The position numbers and the translations under genes are program-made. From Cyclobacteriaceae bacterium (GTDB lineage Bacteria > Bacteroidota > Bacteroidia > Cytophagales > Cyclobacteriaceae): a stretch of DNA of 64,000 bases. Under the pieces are notes generated by a model. The model was not told the DNA's origin. It saw nothing but the letters and a program-made list of their open reading frames with translations, and made no database searches. The stretch is taken from positions 48,982-112,981 of the forward strand of contig JAHCHY010000016.1 in NCBI GenBank assembly GCA_026129485.1, written 5' to 3'. Positions 54,533-61,268 of this stretch are shown piece after piece. How positions within the stretch are numbered: position 1 is the first letter of the stretch; each line of letters begins with the position of its first letter.

Positions 54533-55898
54533 AGCCCACCTGTTTTTACTAACAGCCTTTTTATTTTCCTGCGAAGAAGACCTGAACCTGTTAGGGTTCC
54601 GGGGCGATGATCAGCGTTTTAAAGTTTATTACGCTGAGATTCCTGTTCCCAGTAGTGTCCTGCTGCTGGACTCCGTGCGTAGCATGAACTACACTTCTGT
54701 AGAAACCAACCGCCTTTTGGTTGGATCTTACACCGACCCGCTTATGGGTGAGGTTCAGGCCAGGGCATTTACCCAATTAAGAGCCGCTGACATCACCACC
54801 TTTGTACCCGTAGGTTCTGTGTTTGACTCCGCTATTCTGCAGCTGCGTTTTGATTTTTACAACTACGGAGCCCCGAGCATTACGCCATTAGAGCTATCGG
54901 TTCATGAAATCACAGAACCCCTGCCATTAGAGAATTTGTATTTTTCCAAATCCGAAGCAACCTACAACCCAACCCCGATTGGCACATTTGCCACCACAAT
55001 TGACCAGGAGCTGTTCGACAAGCAGTTAACAACTACGGACACCTTGATTGTTGCTAAAATAAAGCTTGATCAAAGCTTCGGGCAGCGTTTATACGATTAC
55101 ATCAACCCAGAAGATGAAAATTTTTCGAACTTCAATTTGTTCAAGAACCGGTTTAAAGGACTGGCTATCGTACCAACGGTATCCGAAAAAGTAGTTGGCA
55201 TCAGCAATAACTCTAACACCTTTCTTACACTTTATTATCATACAGGCGAAACAACAGGATCGCGCACTTTTTTACTTACCGGGATTTCCTTTTCCAACAT
55301 TACATCTGACCGGTCATCAACCGACCTGGGCGGCCTAACCAATTATAACGAAGAGTTTTTTCCGCCTGTTAACCGATATGTGCAATCCGGGGTTGGTATT
55401 GCAACCAAGCTTGACTTTAGCGGATTTTATGAATTAATCGATCAGTATCCCAACGTTATCATCAACTCAGCCGAACTTGCCATCGAAAACGTTGCTGAGC
55501 CTGGCGATTTCAAGTATCCCTCGCTCGCGCTTGTAATGCTTGACGAAAACAACCGGTTTAAGAAGCTTAAGACTGAACAGGACACTACGGATTACCTTGC
55601 CTTTCAGAACAAACTGCTGATTGGTACCTTGATCAGCAATGATGCATTGTCTGCGCCATACATGATTTCTGATGCCACAAACTTATTGGGACTTTCCTAC
55701 TCTTCTGACAACAATAAGTTTTCTGCTTTCCCCACGCTTTTTTTTCAGCAGCTTTATGCGCTTCGGGAAAAACGTTATGCAAATTGGGCGTTAACAGCTC
55801 TTACACCAACGTCTACCAAAACAGTTAACCGGGCTGTCTTCTCCAAGGATAACATTAAGCTCAAAGTTTATTACACCAGGCCCAACACTGAAAATTAG
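54462..55898 (+). CDS. DUF4270 lipoprotein
   Basis: The protein of about 475 residues has a lipoprotein-type signal (HLFLLTAFLFSC) and then DUF4270 features: LGFRGDDQRF, the beta-rich body with LLVGSYTDPLMGEV, FDSAILQLRFDFYNYG, FKGLAIVP and the final SKDNIKLKVYYTRP. DUF4270 is a Bacteroidota outer-membrane family of unknown role. No ATG precedes the signal; the only starts are TTG codons at 54462 and 54471 inside the upstream gene, so it overlaps that gene by 62 to 71 bp. A terminator-like hairpin lies between start and signal. It is 6 bp before glmS. Confidence 0.82.
   Translation: MKPLKKAITTPNRFTTFIPSWWAKAHLFLLTAFLFSCEEDLNLLGFRGDDQRFKVYYAEIPVPSSVLLLDSVRSMNYTSVETNRLLVGSYTDPLMGEVQARAFTQLRAADITTFVPVGSVFDSAILQLRFDFYNYGAPSITPLELSVHEITEPLPLENLYFSKSEATYNPTPIGTFATTIDQELFDKQLTTTDTLIVAKIKLDQSFGQRLYDYINPEDENFSNFNLFKNRFKGLAIVPTVSEKVVGISNNSNTFLTLYYHTGETTGSRTFLLTGISFSNITSDRSSTDLGGLTNYNEEFFPPVNRYVQSGVGIATKLDFSGFYELIDQYPNVIINSAELAIENVAEPGDFKYPSLALVMLDENNRFKKLKTEQDTTDYLAFQNKLLIGTLISNDALSAPYMISDATNLLGLSYSSDNNKFSAFPTLFFQQLYALREKRYANWALTALTPTSTKTVNRAVFSKDNIKLKVYYTRPNTEN
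54523..54547 (+). terminator. Terminator-like hairpin around the GT5 stop codon
   Basis: GGTGGGCT and AGCCCACC are perfect inverted repeats (effective stem 6-8 bp) followed by TGTTTTT. The GT5 stop TAA lies in the loop. It also lies inside the DUF4270 coding region, so it may lower downstream expression rather than end transcription fully. Confidence 0.55.
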
Positions 55899-55904
55899 CA
55901 AACT

Positions 55905-57740
55905 ATGTGTGGTATTGTAGCGTATGTAGGCCATCGCCAGGCGCATGAAGTAATCATAAAAGGGTTGAAGCGCCTGGAATATCGCGGATACGACAGTACC
56001 GGAGTAGCCCTGATTAACGGGGGCCTTAACGTTTACAAAAAGAAAGGAAAAGTATCGGAGCTGGAGTCTTTTGTTAAAGGACTGAACCTGAACAGCAATA
56101 TTGGTATGGGCCATACGCGCTGGGCTACGCATGGCGAGCCCAACGATGAAAACGCTCACCCGCATTATTCAGCCACAAAAAACTTAGCCATCATCCATAA
56201 CGGTATTATTGAAAACTACGCAGCCATTAAGCAGGATTTGCTGCGTAAAGGCCATACATTCTTAAGCGAAACCGATACGGAAGTTTTTATTCATTTTATT
56301 GAGGACATTCAGCGCAATGAAAGCTGCACGCTGGATGAAGCTGTAAGGCTTGCGCTTACCAAAGTAGTGGGCGCTTACGCGATTGTGGTGATGTCCGTAC
56401 ATCAACCTGACCTGCTGATCGCAGCCCGGAAAGGCAGCCCTTTGGTTTTAGGTGTCGGTCGGGGAGAATTCTTTATGGCTTCTGATGCAACACCCATTAT
56501 TGAATATACCAATGAAGTGGTGTACCTGAACGACCAGGAGATCGCTATTGTTAACAATGGTAAGCTAACCATTAAAGATACTTCCAACCTCCCTTTAACA
56601 CCTTATGTTCAGACTATCGATCTTGAGCTGGAAGCTATCGAAAAGGGGGGCTTTGAGCACTTCATGCTTAAGGAAATATTCGAGCAGCCCAAATCAATCA
56701 GGGATTGCATGCGCGGCCGGCTGGATTCCGTTTCGGGTCGCTTGGTTTTAGGTGGATTAAGAGAATACCTGAACAAATTAGTGCAGGCCGATCGCATTAT
56801 TATTGTGGCTTGCGGCACTTCCTGGCATGCCGGTTTGGTTGCCGAGTATTTCTTTGAAGAGTTTTGCCGCATTCCGGTTGAGGTGGAATATGCATCTGAA
56901 TTCCGCTATCGTAACCCGATCATCCGCGAAGGCGATGTGGTAATTGCTATCTCGCAGTCCGGTGAAACTGCCGATACGCTGGCCGCCATTGAATTAGCTA
57001 AGTCCAAAGGCGCTATTATTTTTGGTGTTTGCAATGTGGTGGGCTCGTCTATTCCCCGCGCTACACATGCCGGTGCCTATACCCATGCTGGGCCTGAGAT
57101 TGGCGTAGCCAGCACAAAAGCATTTACGGCACAGCTCACGGTATTGAATATGATTGCGCTTATCGTAGCGCAAAAGAAAGGCACGATTACCGAACAGAAG
57201 TTCAACGAGCTTTTGGTTGAGATGGAGAACCTGCCCGCCAAAGTTGAAAAGGTTCTGACACTCAATAACCAGATTAAAAAAATTGCCGAAGAGTTTAAAG
57301 ACTCGCGTAACTTCCTGTACTTAGGCCGGGGCTACAATTTCCCGGTGGCATTGGAGGGCGCATTGAAGCTGAAAGAGATTTCTTACATCCATGCAGAAGG
57401 GTACCCGGCTGCGGAAATGAAGCACGGCCCTATTGCTTTGATCGATGCCGAAATGCCGGTCGCTTTCATTGCCACCAAAGACAGCTCGTACGAAAAGGTG
57501 GTTTCCAACATCCAGGAAGTAAAGGCGCGCAAAGGCCGTGTGATTTCTATTGTTACCGAAGGGGACACGCTTATTCCGAAAATGTCGGAATTTGTAATTG
57601 AAGTGCCTCCCGTGGCAGAAGCATTAATGCCGCTGATTTCAGTGGTACCTTTACAATTACTCTCCTATCACATTGCCGTTATGCGCGGCTGCAACGTAGA
57701 TCAGCCTCGTAATCTTGCCAAGTCTGTTACGGTAGAGTAA
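55905..57740 (+). CDS. glmS: Glutamine-fructose-6-phosphate aminotransferase (isomerizing)
   Basis: The 611-residue enzyme has an N-terminal glutaminase domain starting MCGIVAYVGHRQA (nucleophile Cys2) with LEYRGYDSTGVAL and MGHTRWATHGEPN. Two SIS domains follow, with CGTSWHAG and ISQSGETADTLAA, and it ends AKSVTVE. It makes glucosamine-6-phosphate for peptidoglycan and LPS. It is 6 bp after DUF4270 and ends that run. Confidence 0.98.
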   Translation: MCGIVAYVGHRQAHEVIIKGLKRLEYRGYDSTGVALINGGLNVYKKKGKVSELESFVKGLNLNSNIGMGHTRWATHGEPNDENAHPHYSATKNLAIIHNGIIENYAAIKQDLLRKGHTFLSETDTEVFIHFIEDIQRNESCTLDEAVRLALTKVVGAYAIVVMSVHQPDLLIAARKGSPLVLGVGRGEFFMASDATPIIEYTNEVVYLNDQEIAIVNNGKLTIKDTSNLPLTPYVQTIDLELEAIEKGGFEHFMLKEIFEQPKSIRDCMRGRLDSVSGRLVLGGLREYLNKLVQADRIIIVACGTSWHAGLVAEYFFEEFCRIPVEVEYASEFRYRNPIIREGDVVIAISQSGETADTLAAIELAKSKGAIIFGVCNVVGSSIPRATHAGAYTHAGPEIGVASTKAFTAQLTVLNMIALIVAQKKGTITEQKFNELLVEMENLPAKVEKVLTLNNQIKKIAEEFKDSRNFLYLGRGYNFPVALEGALKLKEISYIHAEGYPAAEMKHGPIALIDAEMPVAFIATKDSSYEKVVSNIQEVKARKGRVISIVTEGDTLIPKMSEFVIEVPPVAEALMPLISVVPLQLLSYHIAVMRGCNVDQPRNLAKSVTVE

Positions 57741-57867
57741 GCTCTTCTGGTTTAGTCCTCTTTCGGTATCCTGATTAATATTGATTGGTTAACCCTTGAT
57801 TCGCTTCTTTCAGCTCTTCGGAATACTTTAGCCTGAAACTTTTAGTTTTTTACTGTTATTTTTAAAA

Positions 57868-58334
57868 ATGAAACAACGCTTTTACCTTGATACATCCGTA
57901 TTTGGTGGTGCTTTTGACGAAGAGTTTGAAGAAATTCTGTTCAGCTCTTTGAAAAGATAAAACTGGGACAAGTTATATGCATTTACTCTGACTTGACTGA
58001 AGGGGAATTGCACGGGAGGCCTGAACAGGTTAGGTCTTTTTTCAAGGAACTGCCTAAAGAATGTTTAGAGCAAGTGATCATTACAGATGAAGCTCTGGCA
58101 CTGGCAAAGCGGTACATTGATGAAAATGTGGTGGGCAAAACCAGCTTTGACGATTGCATTCATATTGCACTGGCTACAATTCACAAGGCAGATATTCTTG
58201 TAAGCTGGAATTTTAAGCACATTGTGAATGTTTATCGGATAAGAGGGTATAATTCTATAAATTTACGATCAGGCTACCAGACACTTGAAATTCGTTCACC
58301 AAAAGATATTATAGGATATGAAAGCGAGGACTGA
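57868..58334 (+). pseudogene. PIN-domain toxin-like gene broken by a -1 frameshift
   Basis: ATG 57868 starts MKQRFYLDTSVFGGAFDEEF, the first PIN motif with the acidic Asp, but stops at 57960. A second frame reads on from VQLFEKIKLGQVICIYSDLTEGELH through TSFDDCIHIALATIHKADILVSWNFKHIVN to 58334, with the later PIN acidic residues. One missing base near 57933-57936 (in GAAATTCTG) accounts for it. The joined protein of about 155 residues resembles PIN/VapC-type nucleases. It overlaps a 50-residue gene that could be its antitoxin. A sequencing error cannot be excluded. Confidence 0.82.
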
Positions 58335-58470
58335 AAAAACTAAAAAAGAAAAAAACTTTGATGCGGTGAAAACATTCAGGGCCATCAAAGAGAAAATATC
58401 CAAAGATATTGCCGATATGAACCTGGAGCAGATAAAAGAATACCTGAAAACAAAAAAAGTGCGTACATAA
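58318..58470 (+). CDS. Small antitoxin-like protein overlapping the PIN gene
   Basis: The 50-residue protein is very rich in lysine and helix-forming residues (KTFRAIKEKISKDIADMNLEQIKEYL by parts). It starts 17 bp inside the end of the PIN gene. Its place and size suggest the antitoxin partner, which in this arrangement follows the toxin. I see no named DNA-binding motif. Confidence 0.6.
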   Translation: MKARTEKTKKEKNFDAVKTFRAIKEKISKDIADMNLEQIKEYLKTKKVRT

Positions 58471-58532
58471 GTTTATTAACAAAGTAAGCCAGCTTTACGG
58501 CTGTTGCTCCATATCGCTAAAGCACTTCCCCT

Positions 58533-58782
58533 CCAAATACCTGCTCACCCACCTTACATCTTTTCGCCAGCGCAGATAGACCTCCATGCATCGGCCAGCG
58601 ATTCAATGTCTGCTCGGTTCAGCTCTCTCAGCATAGTAAGCTCAGCCAGCTTCTGCACATACCAGAATTTATCGATATGCCGGCTGACTGTAAAATCAGG
58701 CAATGCCTTATCCAGCACCTTTACAAGCCGGTGAACTCTTTCAATAAGCTTGTCGAGTTTCTGGTTGCGTGATGTCATTGCT
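58533..58782. repeat. Direct repeat, copy 1 of the duplicated small gene
   Basis: About 250 bp, nearly identical to 59732-59988. Copy 1 lacks 7 bp (CCGGCTA) found in copy 2 after ATGCA (copy 1 near 58592). Homology ends at the bases just upstream of the small gene's start. Confidence 0.9.
58554..58778 (-). CDS. Small protein of unknown function, truncated paralogue of the gene at 59709
   Basis: The 74-residue protein shares its first 62 residues (starting MTSRNQKLDKLIERVHRLVK, including RHIDKFWYVQKLAEL) with the 91-residue gene at 59709-59984, with four to five substitutions. A 7-bp deletion then changes the frame, so the C-terminus (AWRSICAGEKM) differs and the protein is shorter. I do not recognise the family; it is charged and predicted helical. 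Its upstream region is the 230-bp repeat element. Confidence 0.7.
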   Translation of the reverse strand: MTSRNQKLDKLIERVHRLVKVLDKALPDFTVSRHIDKFWYVQKLAELTMLRELNRADIESLADAWRSICAGEKM

Positions 58783-58784
58783 CC

Positions 58785-59016
58785 GAAAAAGTAAAGCCCT
58801 ACGATGACATATCATTTTCGGGCTGTTTCCTTCTATTAACTAAACCTAAACTTTATTTTTTCTTCCTTGTGGTTGCGCTCTGAACTGCTGAGTTCACTTT
58901 ACCTAAACTAAACCCAAACGTTAATCATTAATCACATTTCTTTTCCTGTTCGCTCAACACCCGGCCACAGGTGATGCAACGGCCGCAGGGTGCCGGGGCG
59001 GACACCCCGCGGAGAA
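58785..59016. repeat. About 230-bp non-coding repeat element, copy A
   Basis: More than 90 percent identical by eye to 60825-61044, same orientation. It begins with a hairpin (AGCCC/GGGCT and ATGA/TCAT, 58795-58824) and ends with another (CCGC-A-GGGTG with CACCC-C-GCGG, 58983-59012). Inside are two TAAACC(T/C)AAAC-type repeats. No sustained coding frame. Its function is unknown. It fills most of the gap between 58779 and 59117; the last 100 bases hold only a promoter box. Confidence 0.85.
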
Positions 59017-59095
59017 ATGAAGAAGTCACGGAACCGAGTTTCGCGTTATTGGGGATCTGTGTAGTAAAAAACCATCAAAATCACTACTATTTTTG

Positions 59096-59103
59096 TACCT
59101 TTG
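59096..59103 (+). promoter_or_regulatory. Promoter -7 box for the DUF433/DUF5615 pair
   Basis: TACCTTTG matches TAnnTTTG, 14 nt before the ATG at 59118. The -33 element is not clear. Confidence 0.5.
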
Positions 59104-59117
59104 AAGAAAATGAAAAA

Positions 59118-59345
59118 ATGAACTGGAAAGAACACATAGCTTCTGATCCTGCCATCATGTTCGGAAAAATGGTAATCAAAGGAACAAGGATTCCGGTAGA
59201 GCTTATATTGGAAAAACTGGCAGCAGGGAATTCTTTTGAAACGTTAAAACAAGCATATCCACGTATTACAACAGCAGATATACAGGCTTGCCTGTTATTT
59301 GCGGCAGATAACGCAAAACACGAAAAAACATTAGTCGTAGCGTAA
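59118..59345 (+). CDS. DUF433 family antitoxin-like protein
   Basis: The 75-residue protein has the DUF433 pattern: ASDPAIMFGKMVIKGTRIPVELILEKLAAG, then LKQAYPRITTADIQACLLFAADN. The ATG at 59118 is the correct start; an open frame reaching back to 58971 runs into the repeat element and is not coding. DUF433 proteins pair with DUF5615 PIN-like toxins, which is the next gene (1-4 bp away). Confidence 0.92.
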   Translation: MNWKEHIASDPAIMFGKMVIKGTRIPVELILEKLAAGNSFETLKQAYPRITTADIQACLLFAADNAKHEKTLVVA

Positions 59346-59349
59346 TGTG

Positions 59350-59700
59350 ATGGCAGCGTATCAATTGGTAGCTGATGAAAGCGTTGACTATAGAATCGTT
59401 ATCAGCCTAAGAGCGCTTGGAATGACCGTTTATTCTATTTCGGAGCAACAGCCCTCCATAAAAGACGATACCGTTTTATCTATTGCCAGGGAAAATGAAG
59501 CATTGCTGTTAACTGAAGATAAAGACTTTGGCGAGTTAGTCTTTCGCTTGCAATTGCCACATTGTGGAATACTCCTGATCCGGGTGGATGAAGCAGAACA
59601 AAAAATAGCGACAACAACGGAAGCTATTAAAAAACATTACCCCGAAATGAAAAATAAATTTTCAGTGATCAATAACAGAAAGTTGAGGATCAAAGAATAA
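59350..59700 (+). CDS. DUF5615 PIN-like toxin
   Basis: The 116-residue protein has LVADESVDYRIVISLRALGM, IARENEALLLTEDKDFGELVF and CGILLIRV, matching the DUF5615 PIN-like fold, with the conserved acids Asp and TEDKDF. A GTG at 59347 is the other start. It is probably the ribonuclease toxin of the pair with DUF433 and is intact, unlike the other two PIN genes nearby. Confidence 0.92.
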   Translation: MAAYQLVADESVDYRIVISLRALGMTVYSISEQQPSIKDDTVLSIARENEALLLTEDKDFGELVFRLQLPHCGILLIRVDEAEQKIATTTEAIKKHYPEMKNKFSVINNRKLRIKE

Positions 59701-59708
59701 AAACGTCC

Positions 59709-59984
59709 TTACACCACATTCCTCTCCTTCCCCAAATACCTGCTCACCCACCTCACATCTTTTCTCCACCGCAGATAGACCTCTATGCACCGGCTATCGG
59801 CCAGCGATTCAATGTCTGCTCGGTTCAGCTCTCTCAGCATGGTAAGCTCGGCCAGCTTCTGCACATACCAGAATTTATCAATATGCCGGCTGATTGTAAA
59901 ATCAGGCCATGCCTTATCCAGCACCTTTACAAGCCGGTGAACTCTTTCAATAAGCTTGTCGAGTTTATCATTGCGTGATGTCAT
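59709..59984 (-). CDS. Small protein of unknown function, full-length paralogue
   Basis: The 91-residue protein starts MTSRNDKLDKLIERVHRLVK and ends GKERNVV. It is charged, mostly helical, with RHIDKFWYVQKLAELTMLRE in the middle. It is nearly identical in its first 62 residues to the gene at 58554. The C-terminal extra part (VYLRWRKDVRWVSRYLGKER) is lost in the other copy. No family is recognised. It is convergent with the DUF5615 gene. Confidence 0.72.
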   Translation of the reverse strand: MTSRNDKLDKLIERVHRLVKVLDKAWPDFTISRHIDKFWYVQKLAELTMLRELNRADIESLADSRCIEVYLRWRKDVRWVSRYLGKERNVV

Positions 59985-59988
59985 TGCT
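59732..59988. repeat. Direct repeat, copy 2 of the duplicated small gene
   Basis: Partner of 58533-58782. The sequence upstream of the gene is unrelated in the two copies, so only the gene itself was duplicated. Confidence 0.9.
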
Positions 59989-60104
59989 TGTAATTTTTTC
60001 TATATAGAACTCAAAATTGATCTTCAGCTCATCCTTAAAAACAAAAAAGCAGGGATTTATCTTCATGTAATTTCGTTAGAGGGGAAACGTTGCCGGGAAT
60101 TAAT

Positions 60105-60138
60105 GTTTTTAGCCTTCATAAACTATTTAGTAGCTTTG
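60105..60138 (+). promoter_or_regulatory. Promoter for the third toxin-antitoxin-like pair
   Basis: A TTTTT -33-like stretch (ending 60110), a 20-nt spacer and TAGCTTTG at 60131-60138. The -7 box is an exact TAnnTTTG match. Confidence 0.55.
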
Positions 60139-60159
60139 TATTTATAAAATGCGGCACCT

Positions 60160-60390
60160 ATGGAATTAATCTTAAAATCAAACAATGAGCAAAGCCTTGC
60201 CAAGATCATTGCATTGGCTAAGAAGCTGAATGTTGTGATCGAAAAACAAGGCGTTGATTTGGATAAAAGCGCAAAAGACAGCTTGAAAAAACGCATTTTA
60301 AAATTCAAAGCTGACACACCCTCTTCGTTCGGGGATGCTGCCAAATGGGAGCGGGAACAACGCGCTGAACGAGAGCTTCCTTTTTCCTGA
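60160..60390 (+). CDS. Antitoxin-like protein of the third PIN locus
   Basis: The 76-residue protein starts MELILKSNNEQSLAKIIALAKKLNVV and has a lysine-rich helix (DSLKKRILKFKAD). The size, charge and 3-bp gap to a PIN gene are those of a VapB/Phd-like antitoxin. I see no clear AbrB or RHH motif. Confidence 0.75.
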   Translation: MELILKSNNEQSLAKIIALAKKLNVVIEKQGVDLDKSAKDSLKKRILKFKADTPSSFGDAAKWEREQRAERELPFS

Positions 60391-60393
60391 TCT

Positions 60394-60762
60394 ATGGCTT
60401 TTCTTGTCGATAGCAACATTATTATATATTCTTATTCCAGTGATTACGAATACCTGAGAAAACTTATCCTTGATGAATCCTGCACCGTTTCTGAAATCTC
60501 AAGAGTTGAAGTGCTGGGATACCATACGCTAAAGCAGGAGGAAGAAAAGTATTTTAAGGATGTGTTTAACTATGTGCCTTTAATCCTTCCTTCAAAAGTT
60601 TGTTTTTGACCGTGCCATTGAACTGCGCAAAGCGTATAACCTGAAATTAGGCGACAGCCTCATAGCAGCCACGGCATTGATTCACCATTTAGAGTCTATA
60701 CCCGTAATTTAGCTGACTTTGAAAGAATCCCTGAACTAACGTGTACAAACCCTATTGTTTAA
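60394..60762 (+). pseudogene. VapC-like PIN toxin gene with two frameshifts
   Basis: ATG 60394 starts MAFLVDSNIIIYSYSSDYEY (PIN motif 1 with Asp) and stops at 60609. A second frame continues FVFDRAIELRKAYNLKLGDSLIAATALIHH (PIN motifs 2-3). The original frame then takes over again with VYTRNLADFERIPELTCTNPIV to 60762. Two compensating single-base changes (near 60598 and near 60690) restore a 120-residue VapC. The copy as given cannot make a working toxin. Confidence 0.85.
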
Positions 60763-60824
60763 AGTAATCTCGGGGAAATACCTTCATCCCTTCAATCCTC
60801 CCCCGCCTGCAAAAGAAAGTAAAG

Positions 60825-61044
60825 CCCTACGATGACATATCATTTTCGGGCTATTACCTTCTATTAACCAAACCTAAACTTTATTTTTTCTTCCTTGTGG
60901 TTGCGTTCTGACCTGCTGAGTTCACTTTACCTAAACTAAACCCAAACGTTACTCATTAATCATTTCTTTTCCTGTTTGCTCAACACCCGATCACAGGGTG
61001 ATGCAACTGCCGCAGGGTGCCGGGGCGGACACCTCGCGGGGAAA
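60825..61044. repeat. About 230-bp non-coding repeat element, copy B
   Basis: Partner of 58785-59016, with the same hairpins at both ends (second one at 61010-61039). It abuts the sigma-factor fragment at 61048. AAAAGA is found on both sides (60821 and 61042), which could be a target duplication but may be chance. Confidence 0.85.
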
Positions 61045-61047
61045 AGA

Positions 61048-61245
61048 GAATCTATCGCCCGGCTGCCCCAAAAGCAGGAAGAAGTATTTCGCCTGAGCCG
61101 CATGGAACACCTGTCGATTGAGGAGATAGCCCAACGGCTGAACATATCGAAGCGCACAGTTGAAAACTACATTACGGCTGCGCTAAAAACACTGCGGGGT
61201 AGCCTGGGGGAGTTTTTAGTGCTGGTGCTGTGGGTGGCGGGGTGA
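61048..61245 (+). pseudogene. C-terminal (region 4) fragment of an ECF-type sigma factor
   Basis: The frame reads ARLPQKQEEVFRLSRMEHLS, then IEEIAQRLNISKRTVENYIT and AALKTLRG: the sigma-70 region 4 HTH of a FecI/SusR-type ECF sigma factor. Regions 1-3 are absent and the fragment starts exactly where repeat copy B ends. An open frame running back to 60976 only reads through the repeat. It probably lost its 5' part when the element inserted or recombined. Confidence 0.8.
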
Positions 61246-61268
61246 AGCTGCCAGATGCTGACAAGGCA

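Noticed and set aside
54523-54547. A firm terminator ending the GT5 transcript.
   Set aside because: The stem has almost no loop at full length and the next two genes have no separate promoter that I can see, so partial read-through is more likely; kept only as terminator-like.
57741-57867. A promoter or small RNA between glmS and the PIN gene.
   Set aside because: The gap is AT-rich but shows no TAnnTTTG box or stable hairpin.
58971-59117. Upstream extension of the DUF433 gene to an ATG at 58971.
   Set aside because: It runs through the non-coding repeat element; the DUF433 homology begins at 59118, just after a promoter box.
60976-61047. N-terminal extension of the sigma-factor fragment.
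   Set aside because: These residues are a translation of repeat copy B and do not resemble sigma regions 2-3.
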